Positions 1 to 8,838 of a stretch of 64,000 bases of DNA are shown here, piece by piece. This DNA is from Trichomonas vaginalis G3. Its lineage: Eukaryota > Parabasalia > Trichomonadida > Trichomonadidae. Numbering within the stretch: position 1 is the first letter of the stretch; every line of letters begins with the position of its first letter. Below the pieces are notes generated by a model, which did no database searches, was not told the DNA's origin, and was given only the letters and a program-made list of their open reading frames with translations. The stretch is from positions 38,825,660 to 38,889,659 of the forward strand of contig NC_067206.1 of NCBI RefSeq assembly GCF_026262505.1. Reading direction: 5' to 3'. Both the position numbers and the translations under genes were made by a program.

Positions 1-1035
1 CAGTTAGCATCAACACACAACCAATATCAACCATTTTCTTCTTATTATCTTTGGTATCTAATAGGCAAATTTCATTTTATCATTGATGATATTCAATCAA
101 TTTTAACATTTACGAAAAACACTTGTTTTAATGAATTTGCGAACAAATTTATGAACGAAAGACAAAAGGCTGAATTAGAAGGAAATAAAGGGAAAAGTTT
201 ATTTTGCAAGATTTCGCTTAATGGATCATATGGTTACGATGCAATGAATACACAAAATTACGCAAAGACTAAAATAATGAATGCACAGAAGGCACGCGTT
301 GCATGTATGTCAAATAAGTTTAAAAACATAAGAGAAATAGGTGAGGATACATATCAAGTGATGCTCAAAGATAGATTTTATAGATGTGATACATGTTTAC
401 AAGAGGCATTTTTTACTTTAGATAATGCTAAATACTGGTATTTAGTTTTCATTTATGATTTTATGTATAAATGCATGAATCTTAATCGTTTTCATTTCAT
501 TGAAGGTGATACTGATTCATCTTATTGGGCTATTGCTGGCGATCCAAGTCTTCCTAACACTCAAGCATTTCAGGCGATTGTAACCGATAAAAAATTTTAT
601 GATAAAAACATTTTCAAATTCGCACCATTTGATTTCTTCTGTTTTGATGAGAAATTTAAACCTAAATTAAAGAATAAAGCTGAAGAAAAAGCACATGAGA
701 AGAAGTTATTGGGTTTAGCAATTGAGAAACAAGGTGATAACATGGTTGCTTTATGTCCTAAGTGTTATACATCATTCAACGGTTCAATTGATGGAAGTGA
801 TTTTAAAAAGATTGCACAAAAAATGAAGGGTGTTAGTTTAAGACAAAATAAGCAATTAACACCTAAAAAATATTTGGATATAATAAATGATAAAGTGATA
901 TTTGATGGTCAAAATATTAATTTACAACTTAAAAACGGGTCAATGACTCGCTTAACAATCGGTAAGACTGCATTAACAGGAGCACACACTAAGGCTGTAT
1001 GTTGTGAAAATGGATGTTGTATGCCATTTATTTAA
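1..1035 (+). CDS. Protein-primed DNA polymerase B, C-terminal part (Maverick 1)
   Basis: C-terminal part of a family B DNA polymerase of the Polinton type; the N-terminal part lies left of the window and the frame is already open at base 1. Two core polymerase motifs are readable: motif B around KISLNGSYGYD and motif C around EGDTDSSYW, with its metal-binding aspartates. A downstream KGVSLRQNKQLTPKKYL stretch is typical of Maverick polymerases. Polintons use this enzyme to copy their own linear genome, probably with a terminal protein as primer. An integrase region follows on the same strand. Confidence 0.85.
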   Translation, partial: QLASTHNQYQPFSSYYLWYLIGKFHFIIDDIQSILTFTKNTCFNEFANKFMNERQKAELEGNKGKSLFCKISLNGSYGYDAMNTQNYAKTKIMNAQKARVACMSNKFKNIREIGEDTYQVMLKDRFYRCDTCLQEAFFTLDNAKYWYLVFIYDFMYKCMNLNRFHFIEGDTDSSYWAIAGDPSLPNTQAFQAIVTDKKFYDKNIFKFAPFDFFCFDEKFKPKLKNKAEEKAHEKKLLGLAIEKQGDNMVALCPKCYTSFNGSIDGSDFKKIAQKMKGVSLRQNKQLTPKKYLDIINDKVIFDGQNINLQLKNGSMTRLTIGKTALTGAHTKAVCCENGCCMPFI

Positions 1036-1176
1036 TACAATTTAAAATTTTAATGAAATGCCACAGAAGAGACAAAAGGAACCGTTAATGATGCGATTCA
1101 ATATGTAAATAATGGTTTTGATACTATGATTCAAAGAGGTGGGCACCCTTAAAACACTTATTTTATTTTTATATAA

Positions 1177-1653
1177 ATGGATAACACAGATTTAAAAATT
1201 TTAATTGATGATTTAGTATTTAATCAAAATTTTCTTGATTATTACGATTTAAAATCATATCTCCAAAAACATAATAACAATATAACGGGTGATGATATGG
1301 AATATTATTATCCATATTATAAAAATGAAATTTTGAAATATCATAATAAAATAATTTCTGAAATTAAAGACAAAATTAAAAATAATGAATATACAAAGGG
1401 AAAAACTAAATCACAACTTAAACAGTTGAAAGATTTCAAAAATAAAGTATTAACAGAAGAAGATATTGATGAATTATATAATTTATATAATCCTGAGCCA
1501 CAAAAACCAAAGCCGAGGTCTAAAGTAGCAAATGTTCAACAGCCAAATGTTCAACAGCTAAAGGTGCAAAACGCCCTAACCCTTCAGACCATAAATGAAG
1601 CACAAGCTTTAATTTATGATTCATTAGTTAAACCATATTCAACCGACTTTTAA
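1177..1653 (+). CDS. Charged hypothetical protein, Maverick 1
   Basis: A 158-residue lysine- and asparagine-rich protein without a recognised domain. The first 110 residues look helical and hydrophilic; residues about 105-130 hold short NVQQPNVQQ-like repeats followed by a more hydrophobic tail. The ATG follows a T-rich element promoter (TTTTATTTTTATATAA directly upstream). It lies only 15 bases before the integrase reading frame, so it may be functionally tied to the integrase region, but no homology shows that. Confidence 0.6.
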   Translation: MDNTDLKILIDDLVFNQNFLDYYDLKSYLQKHNNNITGDDMEYYYPYYKNEILKYHNKIISEIKDKIKNNEYTKGKTKSQLKQLKDFKNKVLTEEDIDELYNLYNPEPQKPKPRSKVANVQQPNVQQLKVQNALTLQTINEAQALIYDSLVKPYSTDF

Positions 1654-1667
1654 ATGAAGATCAACTT

Positions 1668-2732
1668 TTGGAATTCATCCTTCAACATAAACTCGAAGCG
1701 GGAAAGTATATCAAACCTTTATATACAGCATATTTAAAACAAATGAATAGAATACATCCAGAATTAATGAAGGGGGGAATGAATTCCAAAATCAAAGCAG
1801 ATAAAATTAAACCACTTGCAACACCAAAACCTCCAACGACAGTACCGCCTCCTCCTTCAGTTAATCCTTCATCATTCACTTTATTATATCCATTTCAAAC
1901 ATTAAAGAAGCAAAAAGATTTTAAAAAGGATTTCAAGATATTAAATAAACCAATTGACCCGAAAATTCAACCGTTAAAGGAAAAATTTAGTCGCCCTTCA
2001 TTTGCTCCATATCCATATTCATACGAAATCGATCATCTGGAATATTCAAAAGGAAACGTTACTTATTTATTTGCCATTAACATTAACACTAGATATTTAT
2101 ATTGCATTCCAGTGAAAGGGAAAACAAAACAGGAAACAAGAAGAGCTATACAATACTTACTAGATCATGAAAGAGTAGATAATATCAGGGGTGATGGTGA
2201 TAAAGGATTTCAGGCAGCTATGGCTCATTATTTCCCACAAATTAATTTTTTCTTTTCATCCTCTCCATATACGTTTCATAATAAAATAGTTGATGCGGTA
2301 ATGAGAACTCTTAGAGATGCGTTAGGGGTTAACGGTCAGATATACTGGGATGGAAATCATGACTCCATCATACAACAGTTAGTATATTATTACAATAATA
2401 CATGGCATAGAACTATAAACATGAAACCGGTGGAAATGAAAAATGATATTTCAAAAGAATGGGAATATATTAGAAAGCAAATGGAAAGGTTAAATGATGT
2501 TAAACGTGAACAAATTAATTCGGGGCTCATGAATTTTAAACAAGGGGATAAAGTTTTGATTCATCTCGATTATGGAAAAACTGATAAATCAATGACAAAA
2601 AGAAGACGAAGATTTGACACAATAGCTGAATTTGTTAGATATATTAACGGCAATGCATTAGTTGAAGTTGACAATAAATTAATAGAAATTCCGATTTATT
2701 TTATTACTCCATTATATTTAAATAATATTTAA
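1668..2732 (+). CDS. Retroviral-type (c-)integrase, Maverick 1
   Basis: Polinton integrase with an RNase H-like catalytic core. A proline-rich linker (residues about 45-70, PKPPTTVPPPPS) precedes the core. The core begins near SYEIDHLEYSKGN, continues with RGDGDKGFQAAM and ends with a helix around KIVDAVMRTLRDALG. Residues about 290-350 form a basic, SH3/chromo-like tail containing KQGDKVLIHLDYG. Such integrases insert the linear element and create short target duplications. The listed start is not an ATG, so the true start is not settled. It is followed by two small genes and then by the large foreign insertion. Confidence 0.85.
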   Translation: MEFILQHKLEAGKYIKPLYTAYLKQMNRIHPELMKGGMNSKIKADKIKPLATPKPPTTVPPPPSVNPSSFTLLYPFQTLKKQKDFKKDFKILNKPIDPKIQPLKEKFSRPSFAPYPYSYEIDHLEYSKGNVTYLFAININTRYLYCIPVKGKTKQETRRAIQYLLDHERVDNIRGDGDKGFQAAMAHYFPQINFFFSSSPYTFHNKIVDAVMRTLRDALGVNGQIYWDGNHDSIIQQLVYYYNNTWHRTINMKPVEMKNDISKEWEYIRKQMERLNDVKREQINSGLMNFKQGDKVLIHLDYGKTDKSMTKRRRRFDTIAEFVRYINGNALVEVDNKLIEIPIYFITPLYLNNI

Positions 2733-2751
2733 TTTTTTTATTTCGTAAGAA

Positions 2752-2991
2752 ATGAGTGACAACAAAGCAGTCAAGAGTCCTGATTTAATTAAGATTCAGA
2801 GTCCAGACGATGAATATAAAAAGAAACTAAACAGAATTAAATCAAAAATATGCTATTACAAAAAGAAGCCGCAATGCGGTGGGGTTGATGCCCATAAAAC
2901 TAATGGAACTGAAAACGATGAAGAGAAGAAGGAAATAATCGAAAAGTTAGAAACTTACCGTTCAATCCTTAAACTGAGTGAAGCAAAATAA
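2752..2991 (+). CDS. Small charged protein, Maverick 1
   Basis: A 79-residue lysine- and glutamate-rich, probably helical protein of unknown role. The ATG lies about 12 bases after a T-run (TTTTTTTATTTCGTAAGAA), the element-type promoter, which supports it as a real gene. No domain is recognised. Confidence 0.5.
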   Translation: MSDNKAVKSPDLIKIQSPDDEYKKKLNRIKSKICYYKKKPQCGGVDAHKTNGTENDEEKKEIIEKLETYRSILKLSEAK

Positions 2992-3067
2992 AAGAATTTA
3001 ATAGAATAAATAAATTGATTGGAAGAGATGAATTTAATAAAGATGAATTTTTAAACTCTATCCAAAT

Positions 3068-3232
3068 TTAATTTTTATTTCTCTTTGACAACATCTCTCT
3101 TTCCATCATTACTGCATAACCGCATTTTCTCAGTTTTAGTGGTTTGTTATTTTTAGCAAGTTCTCGCATCATTTTTATCGTTTCCTCCCTTGTTATGATT
3201 CGTGGTAAATTTTGAGCTTGTGGGGTATCCAT
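3068..3232 (-). CDS. Very small basic protein (54 aa), Maverick 1
   Basis: Reading on the minus strand, this frame runs from an ATG at 3232 to a TAA at 3068 and encodes a basic protein starting MDTPQAQNLPRIITREE. The upstream sequence ATTTTTATTTTTATATAA directly abuts the ATG and matches the element-type promoter seen at other Maverick 1 genes, which is the main reason to call it. It converges on the 2752-2991 gene. Confidence 0.5.
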   Translation of the reverse strand: MDTPQAQNLPRIITREETIKMMRELAKNNKPLKLRKCGYAVMMEREMLSKRNKN

Positions 3233-3300
3233 TTATATAAAAATAAAAATTTGTTATCAGTTATTTTATCGTTAATGGTTTTCAGGTTATTCAATAATTA

Positions 3301-3642
3301 ATTATTTTTGAAGAACTGAAGGTGCTACCATGTTACCATGTGCTACCAGGTTAATTAACTTCTCTGAAAAAGTGTGACAACATGACATTTTGACAACACA
3401 GCAGGAGGAAGGCAGTTATGAATTATTTTTGAAGAACTGAAGGTGCTACCATGTTACCATGTGCTACCAGGTTAATTAACTTCTCTGAAAAAGTGTGACA
3501 ACATGACATTTTGACAACACAGCAGGAGGAAGGCAGTTATGAATTATTTTTGAAGAACTGAAGGTGCTACCATGTTACCATGTGCTACCAGGTTAATTAA
3601 CTTCTCTGAAAAAGTGTGACAACATGACATTTTGACAACAGT
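3301..3642 (+). repeat. Left 121-bp minisatellite array, about 2.8 copies
   Basis: Units start at 3301, 3422 and 3543, giving a period of 121 bases. Each holds GAAGAACTGAAGGTGCTACC, CATGTTACCATG, TTAATTAA and GTTGTC-type words read here in the opposite orientation to the right array. The last unit ends at TTTTGACAACAG, followed by CGGGGAAATAAATG, which reappears inverted near 5270 and, in part, near 8720. Confidence 0.9.
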
Positions 3643-3735
3643 CGGGGAAATAAATGTTTACGTTAATGTTTTGTCATGATTTCATCGTATATGCTTTGTC
3701 ATGATTTCATCGTTAATGTTTTGTGAAGAATATAG

Positions 3736-3767
3736 CAACCGCCGGAATTCAGACGGTTGTTTTTTTA
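3736..3767 (+). other. Hairpin followed by a T-run
   Basis: CAACCG (3736-3741) pairs with CGGTTG (3754-3759) around a 12-base loop, and seven T follow. It has the shape of a bacterial-type terminator, but the context is eukaryotic; here it lies just beyond the 3' end of a minus-strand coding stretch (stop at 3815). A role in RNA 3' ends is a guess. Confidence 0.4.
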
Positions 3768-3814
3768 TACAAAATTCACGCAGGATTAATGCAAAAATAA
3801 ATTCAAATCATACT

Positions 3815-3881
3815 TTATAAAGCATCATTTACAGGTATTTCATCGTCAGTAAATGAATCCTCATTATCATTTGGTTCAACC
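3815..3881 (-). pseudogene. Acidic C-terminal coding stretch beside the inverted-repeat element
   Basis: A short minus-strand stretch rich in Asp, Glu and Asn (VEPNDNEDSFTDDEIPV) ending in a TAA at 3815. It abuts the left inverted repeat of the 1.16-kb element and probably belonged to the same interrupted gene as the reading frame on the other side (5038-5260). That link is inferred from position and strand only. Confidence 0.35.
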
Positions 3882-5037
3882 TGTTTATGTTAGCATGTTA
3901 GATCTAACACGTTTTCTAACCACTTTTCTAACATGGTCTAAAACTCTCGAAAATCATGAATTTTTGACATTTCCTTATGAAAGAAAAATAACGCTAATTT
4001 TTTTCTAAGAAAAATTTTTATTTTGTATGTAAAGATATGATTTCAACAATAGGTTCTACAACACTTCAAACAACAACTTCACCAAACTCTTTAGTTATGA
4101 ATCCAACATCTATGTTAGTAGAGATGAAAAGCTTCATTCCTTCTTCATATACTTTTGAGACAGAAATACAAAGAATTAAGCAAGAACTTTTAACAAGTAA
4201 TTTAGACTGTAGTGCGAAAGATGAAACAAATGAACAGTATCTTTATGACATGCAGGACATTATTGACCATTTACCCAAATTGCCTGAAATCCAACAACAA
4301 AAGCTCACTATTCATGAATTCGATGAAATAGAAGTGAAACCAACTGACTCAGTAGAAATAAAGAAGTTCATACGTAAAGTAAACTATGAGTTTCTAGGAT
4401 ATCATTGCAACCATAAAGTTATGGACAAAGATCGCGACATGGTATATAAGAACATCTCTGACATATATTAATCTGGGGAGTTTAAGACATACGACAACTT
4501 TGTTTCATTAGTTGCTGAATGTGTATGGCAGATAAGAGATAAAGATAAAAGATGTAAAATATGGAATGGACAAATAAAACCAACAACTTTTGAGTTAAAG
4601 AAAACCATTGACGCCTTAGTTGTTCTAGCAGGTCAAATTTCAATGTATAACGCAAAAATGAATCCGCAATGTTCAAAATGTAAAGCAGCAATGAGGAAAT
4701 ATAACTACTCCGTCAAAGAGATAGAACGTATGAGAAACGACTATGCTGACTTAAAGAAAGAAGTAGAGAAACCAGCAGAAGATAAAATGGACATGTTAGC
4801 ATTTCTGAACAAAAACTATCCAACAGCTGACGATTTCCTTCTATCTGATGTCAAGAAGAAGTATAAAGAAACCTTCGGCATAGTTAAAATTTTTGATATT
4901 CTTCGTGAAGAAATAGAAGCTACAAAACTGTTTAAAGTCATGAACCATCGCAACATATACCATGTAAAACGTTTGTAAATAGTTATGTTAGAAAAGTGGT
5001 TAGAAAACGTGTTAGATCTAACATGCTAACATAAACA
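3882..5037. mobile_element. 1.16-kb element with perfect 53-bp terminal inverted repeats
   Basis: Bases 3882-3934 and 4985-5037 are exact reverse complements over 53 bases, beginning TGTTTATGTTAGCATGTTAG. Each arm itself contains the palindrome TGTTAGATCTAACA. The enclosed sequence carries one plus-strand coding region (4037-4978). No transposase motif was recognised, and the flanks show no clear target duplication. It interrupts a minus-strand coding region, so it looks like a mobile unit inside the larger insertion. Confidence 0.6.
4037..4978 (+). pseudogene. Unrecognised coding region inside the inverted-repeat element
   Basis: The only sizeable coding region between the 53-bp repeats, now present as two separate open stretches (4037-4471 and 4643-4978), so it looks broken. 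The first is Ser/Thr-rich then acidic and ends in a compact part around KKFIRKVNYEFLGYHCNHK. The second contains a CSKCKAAM motif, a likely coiled coil (KEIERMRNDYADLKKEVEK) and a basic C-terminus. No DDE or tyrosine recombinase motif was seen. It may be cargo rather than a transposase. Confidence 0.4.
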
Positions 5038-5260
5038 TTATTTTTTGGTGTAAATAAATGGTACCTTTAATGATATCATGACTGTTCTCGTTCATGTCTG
5101 ATTTACATCTAATGAAAAAGTTTAGAAGAATTTTCTTATTCTTTCTGGTATATTTTTTGTCTTTCCAGTACTCCCGCTCTAATGGTCCCAGATGAGTTGG
5201 TTTAGATTCTCTCAAGTTCTTAGATGGTATAACATCTTCAACGCCTCCTTCATAAGTCAT
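5038..5260 (-). pseudogene. Basic reading frame interrupted by the inverted-repeat element
   Basis: Minus-strand frame starting at 5260 with MTYEGGVEDVIPSKNLRESK, followed by a lysine-rich segment (YWKDKKYTRKNKKILLNFF). It runs into the right 53-bp inverted repeat, which supplies its present end. No family is recognised. Confidence 0.35.
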
Positions 5261-5284
5261 GACAAATCATTTCCCCGACTGTTG

Positions 5285-5383
5285 TCAAAATGTCATGTTG
5301 TCATCATTTTTCAGAGAAGTTAATTAACCTGGTGACACATGGTGACGTGGTGACACCTTCAGTTCTTCAAAAATAATTAATTA
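5285..5383 (-). repeat. Single divergent, inverted copy of the 121-bp repeat
   Basis: One copy in the orientation of the right array, but diverged: the GGTAGCAC words read GGTGACAC (GGTGACACATGGTGACGTGG). It is followed by the edge sequence AATTAATTATTGAATAACCT and a tail (GAGACTTTGTCTCC, TTTGAGTCACTTAACG) that also follows the right array. Confidence 0.8.
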
Positions 5384-5458
5384 TTGAATAACCTGAAACA
5401 TGAGACTTTGTCTCCGGACTCTTTGAGTCACTTAACGATAAAATATATTTTTGGTCAT

Positions 5459-5469
5459 GGGCTATGCCC
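5459..5469. other. Short GC hairpin GGGCTATGCCC
   Basis: A 4-bp GGGC/GCCC stem with a 3-base loop in AT-rich DNA, just past the 3' end of the KilA-N gene (stop at about 5509). Similar GC hairpins lie at other gene ends in this window. Confidence 0.4.
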
Positions 5470-5508
5470 CGCCACTTCATGTCTTTATGACAAAAATAAT
5501 GAGTTCAT

Positions 5509-6054
5509 TTACTCACAATATTTTTTTACAAAACGACCCCAAGCTTTTAACTTCTTTTCTGCAGCTTCTAATGCTATCTTAGCGAGTTCATATTCTCTAA
5601 ATTCTCTCTTTAAATTTTCTTGTTCCCATTGGTCTAGTTCGAATGGAGAATCTCTATAACCATAACATATCTCACGTTCATGTTCTAATTGTTTTTCGCG
5701 CATTTTTCTAACTTCTTGTTCGAACAAAGGTTTAGCATTCTCTACTGTATCTTCAAGTTCTTCTTCATCTAATTTCTCATGAACTTTCTTGTCTATGGAG
5801 TCCATAATATCTTTGACATAAAATGCATACTTTACAGAGCACCATTCAGCAACAAAATGAACGAGGTTAGGATGTATGTAAATACCTTTGAATTCATTTA
5901 TAACACCCTTTGTAAGCTCATAAAATGCTTGTTTTGAGGTCGAGCCACTTTTGGCTCCACCGTATTCGTTCATCCAAAACTCAAGAATTTCCTGCATTTT
6001 AGCACTATTGAGAAATCTGTTTAAATGGTTTAACTTTCCTGCTTCTCTTGCCAT
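5509..6054 (-). CDS. KilA-N domain protein
   Basis: The N-terminal half matches the KilA-N DNA-binding domain of large DNA viruses, phages and trichomonads. It shows a KLNHLNRFLNSAKMQEILEF segment, corresponding to the family's conserved N..L..WLR region, and IYIHPNLVHFVAEWCSVKYA, corresponding to the family's HP.L....A.W.S..F signature. Residues about 100-181 are highly charged and probably coiled coil (EELEDTVENAKPLFEQEVRK). The similarity appears to begin slightly before the first Met (YINATKM just upstream), so the start is uncertain. KilA-N proteins are thought to bind DNA and are greatly expanded in T. vaginalis. It sits between copies of the 121-bp repeat. Confidence 0.8.
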   Translation of the reverse strand: MAREAGKLNHLNRFLNSAKMQEILEFWMNEYGGAKSGSTSKQAFYELTKGVINEFKGIYIHPNLVHFVAEWCSVKYAFYVKDIMDSIDKKVHEKLDEEELEDTVENAKPLFEQEVRKMREKQLEHEREICYGYRDSPFELDQWEQENLKREFREYELAKIALEAAEKKLKAWGRFVKKYCE

Positions 6055-6258
6055 CTTTGTTGCATTTATATAACCATCCTTGTCTCTACGTAAGACTTCA
6101 ATACTGTTATAAGTGCCTTTTGTGAATGTTCACCATTAGATTTGTTCGTGAATGTTTTTTGCTTCGACCGACATTACTGTTCTTACATACAAAAAAAAAT
6201 AAATAAAAATAATTTTAAAACTAACTTTATTTTTGTACTGCATCAAATTTTCATTAAT

Positions 6259-8654
6259 GTTGTCAAAATGTCATGTTGTCACACTTTTTCAGAGAAGTTA
6301 ATTAACCTGGTAGCACATGGTAACATGGTAGCACCTTCAGTTCTTCAAAAATAATTCATAACTGCCTTCCTCCTGCTGTGTTGTCAAAATGTCATGTTGT
6401 CACACTTTTTCAGAGAAGTTAATTAACCTGGTAGCACATGGTAACATGGTAGCACCTTCAGTTCTTCAAAAATAATTCATAACTGCCTTCCTCCTGCTGT
6501 GTTGTCAAAATGTCATGTTGTCACACTTTTCAGAGAAGTTAATTAACCTGGTAGCACATGGTAACATGGTAGCACCTTCAGTTCTTCAAAAATAATTCAT
6601 AACTGCCTTCCTCCTGCTGTGTTGTCAAAATGTCATGTTGTCACACTTTTTCAGAGAAGTTAATTAACCTGGTAGCACATGGTAACATGGTAGCACCTTC
6701 AGTTCTTCAAAAATAATTCATAACTGCCTTCCTCCTGCTGTGTTGTCAAAATGTCATGTTGTCACACTTTTTCAGAGAAGTTAATTAACCTGGTAGCACA
6801 TGGTAACATGGTAGCACCTTCAGTTCTTCAAAAATAATTCATAACTGCCTTCCTCCTGCTGTGTTGTCAAAATCATGTTGTCACACTTTTTCAGAGAAGT
6901 TAATTAACCTGGTAGCACATGGTAACATGGTAGCACCTTCAGTTCTTCAAAAATAATTCATAACTGCCTTCCTCCTGCTGTGTTGTCAAAATGTCATGTT
7001 GTCACACTTTTTTCAGAGAAGTTAATTAACCTGGTAGCACATGGTAACATGGTAGCACCTTCAGTTCTTCAAAAATAATTCATAACTGCCTTCCTCCTGC
7101 TGTGTTGTCAAAATGTCATGTTGTCACACTTTTTCAGAGAAGTTAATTAACCTGGTAGCACATGGTAACATGGTAGCACCTTCAGTTCTTCAAAATAATT
7201 CATAACTGCCTTCCTCCTGCTGTGTTGTCAAAATGTCATGTTGTCACACTTTTTCAGAGAAGTTAATTAACCTGGTAGCACATGGTAACATGGTAGCACC
7301 TTCAGTTCTTCAAAAATAATTCATAACTGCCTTCCTCTCTGCTGTGTTGTCAAAATGTCATGTTGTCACACTTTTTCAGAGAAGTTAATTAACCTGGTAG
7401 CACATGGTAACATGGTAGCACCTTCAGTTCTTCAAAAATAATTCATAACTGCCTTCCTCCTGCTGTGTTGTCAAAATGTCATGTTGTCACACTTTTTCAG
7501 AGAAGTTAATTAACCTGGTAGCACATGGTAACATGGTAGCACCTTCAGTTCTTCAAAAATAATTCATAACTGCCTTCCTCCTGCTGTGTTGTCAAAATGT
7601 CATGTTGTCACACTTTTTTCAGAGAAGTTAATTAACCTGGTAGCACATGGTAACATGGTAGCACCTTCAGTTCTTCAAAAATAATTCATAACTGCCTTCC
7701 TCCTGCTGTGTTGTCAAAATGTCATGTTGTCACACTTTTTCAGAGAAGTTAATTAACCTGGTAGCACATGGTAACATGGTAGCACCTTCAGTTCTTCAAA
7801 AATAATTCATAACTGCCTTCCTCCTGCTGTGTTGTCAAAATGTCATGTTGTCACACTTTTTCAGAGAAGTTAATTAACCTGGTAGCACATGGTAACATGG
7901 TAGCACCTTCAGTTCTTCAAAAATAATTCATAACTGCCTTCCTCCTGCTGTGTTGTCAAAATGTCATGTTGTCACACTTTTTCAGAGAAGTTAATTAACC
8001 TGGTAGCACATGGTAACATGGTAGCACCTTCAGTTCTTCAAAAATAATTCATAACTGCCTTCCTCCTGCTGTGTTGTCAAAATGTCATGTTGTCACACTT
8101 TTTCAGAGAAGTTAATTAACCTGGTAGCACATGGTAACATGGTAGCACCTTCAGTTCTTCAAAAATAATTCATAACTGCCTTCCTCCTGCTGTGTTGTCA
8201 AAATGTCATGTTGTCACACTTTTTCAGAGAAGTTAATTAACCTGGTAGCACATGGTAACATGGTAGCACCTTCAGTTCTTCAAAAATAATTCATAACTGC
8301 CTTCCTCCTGCTGTGTTGTCAAAATGTCATGTTGTCACACTTTTTCAGAGAAGTTAATTAACCTGGTAGCACATGGTAACATGGTAGCACCTTCAGTTCT
8401 TCAAAAATAATTCATAACTGCCTTCCTCCTGCTGTGTTGTCAAAATGTCATGTTGTCACACTTTTTCAGAGAAGTTAATTAACCTGGTAGCACATGGTAA
8501 CATGGTAGCACCTTCAGTTCTTCAAAAATAATTCATAACTGCCTTCCTCCTGCTGTGTTGTCAAAATGTCATGTTGTCACACTTTTTCAGAGAAGTTAAT
8601 TAACCTGGTAGCACATGGTAACATGGTAGCACCTTCAGTTCTTCAAAAATAATT
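6259..8654 (-). repeat. Right 121-bp minisatellite array, about 20 copies
   Basis: About 20 head-to-tail units of 120-121 bases (starts at 6259, 6380, 6501, 6621, 6742 and so on). Copies are almost identical; differences are mostly one-base changes in the T-run after CACAC, one loss of GT in a GTCAAAATG word and one CT gain. Each unit has GTTGTCAAAATGTCATGTTG, TTAATTAA, two GGTAGCAC words around CATGGTAACATG, and CTTCAGTTCTTCAAAAATAA. There are no unique spacers. The near-identity implies recent expansion or ongoing homogenisation. Confidence 0.95.
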
Positions 8655-8826
8655 AATTATTGAATAACCTGAAACCATGAGACTTTGTCTCCGACTCTTT
8701 GAGTCACTTAACGTAAACATTTATTTCTGCAGTTCATCCATTACTTCATTACCTAATTAATTACAGACATAAAATATATTTAGTTCATTCGGTAAGCCTT
8801 GACCCAAAGTCTGGGCTCAAGCGCGT
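8655..8826. other. Junction between the insertion and Maverick 1
   Basis: Holds the edge sequence AATTAATTATTGAATAACCT and the tail CTCTTTGAGTCACTTAACG, also seen at 5370-5443. TTAACGTAAACATTTATTT (8708-8726) is an exact inverse of 3649-3667. The Maverick sequence resumes somewhere after about 8727. No gene is seen. Confidence 0.5.
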
Positions 8827-8838
8827 TCAATGAACGCG
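8822..8838. other. GC hairpin at the fibre gene stop
   Basis: CGCGTTCA (8822-8829) is the exact inverse of TGAACGCG (8831-8838). It overlaps the stop codon of the fibre gene on the minus strand, like other GC hairpins at gene ends here. Confidence 0.45.

Larger units (their letters stand above)
3262..8730. mobile_element. KilA-N-bearing insertion with inverted 121-bp repeat arms
   Basis: A block whose sequence style differs from the surrounding Maverick. It starts around ATTTTATCGTTAA and CAGGTTATTCAATAATTAATT. The same edge sequences return inverted near 5370-5443 and 8650-8712. The left arm has about three copies of a 121-bp repeat in plus orientation; the right arm has about 20 copies in minus orientation. 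Between them are a minus-strand gene interrupted by a 1.16-kb inverted-repeat element, an internal single inverted repeat copy and a KilA-N gene. The family is not recognised. It could be one composite element or two adjacent copies (3262-5443 and 5444-8730). Exact edges and target duplication are not determined. Confidence 0.55.

Noticed and set aside
3736-3767. Rho-independent-type bacterial terminator
   Set aside because: The shape fits, but the setting is a eukaryotic genome; it is kept only as a hairpin of unknown role.
6259-8654. Regular array that could be mistaken for a CRISPR
   Set aside because: The whole 121-base unit repeats without unique spacers, the genome is eukaryotic, and no cas-like gene is near.
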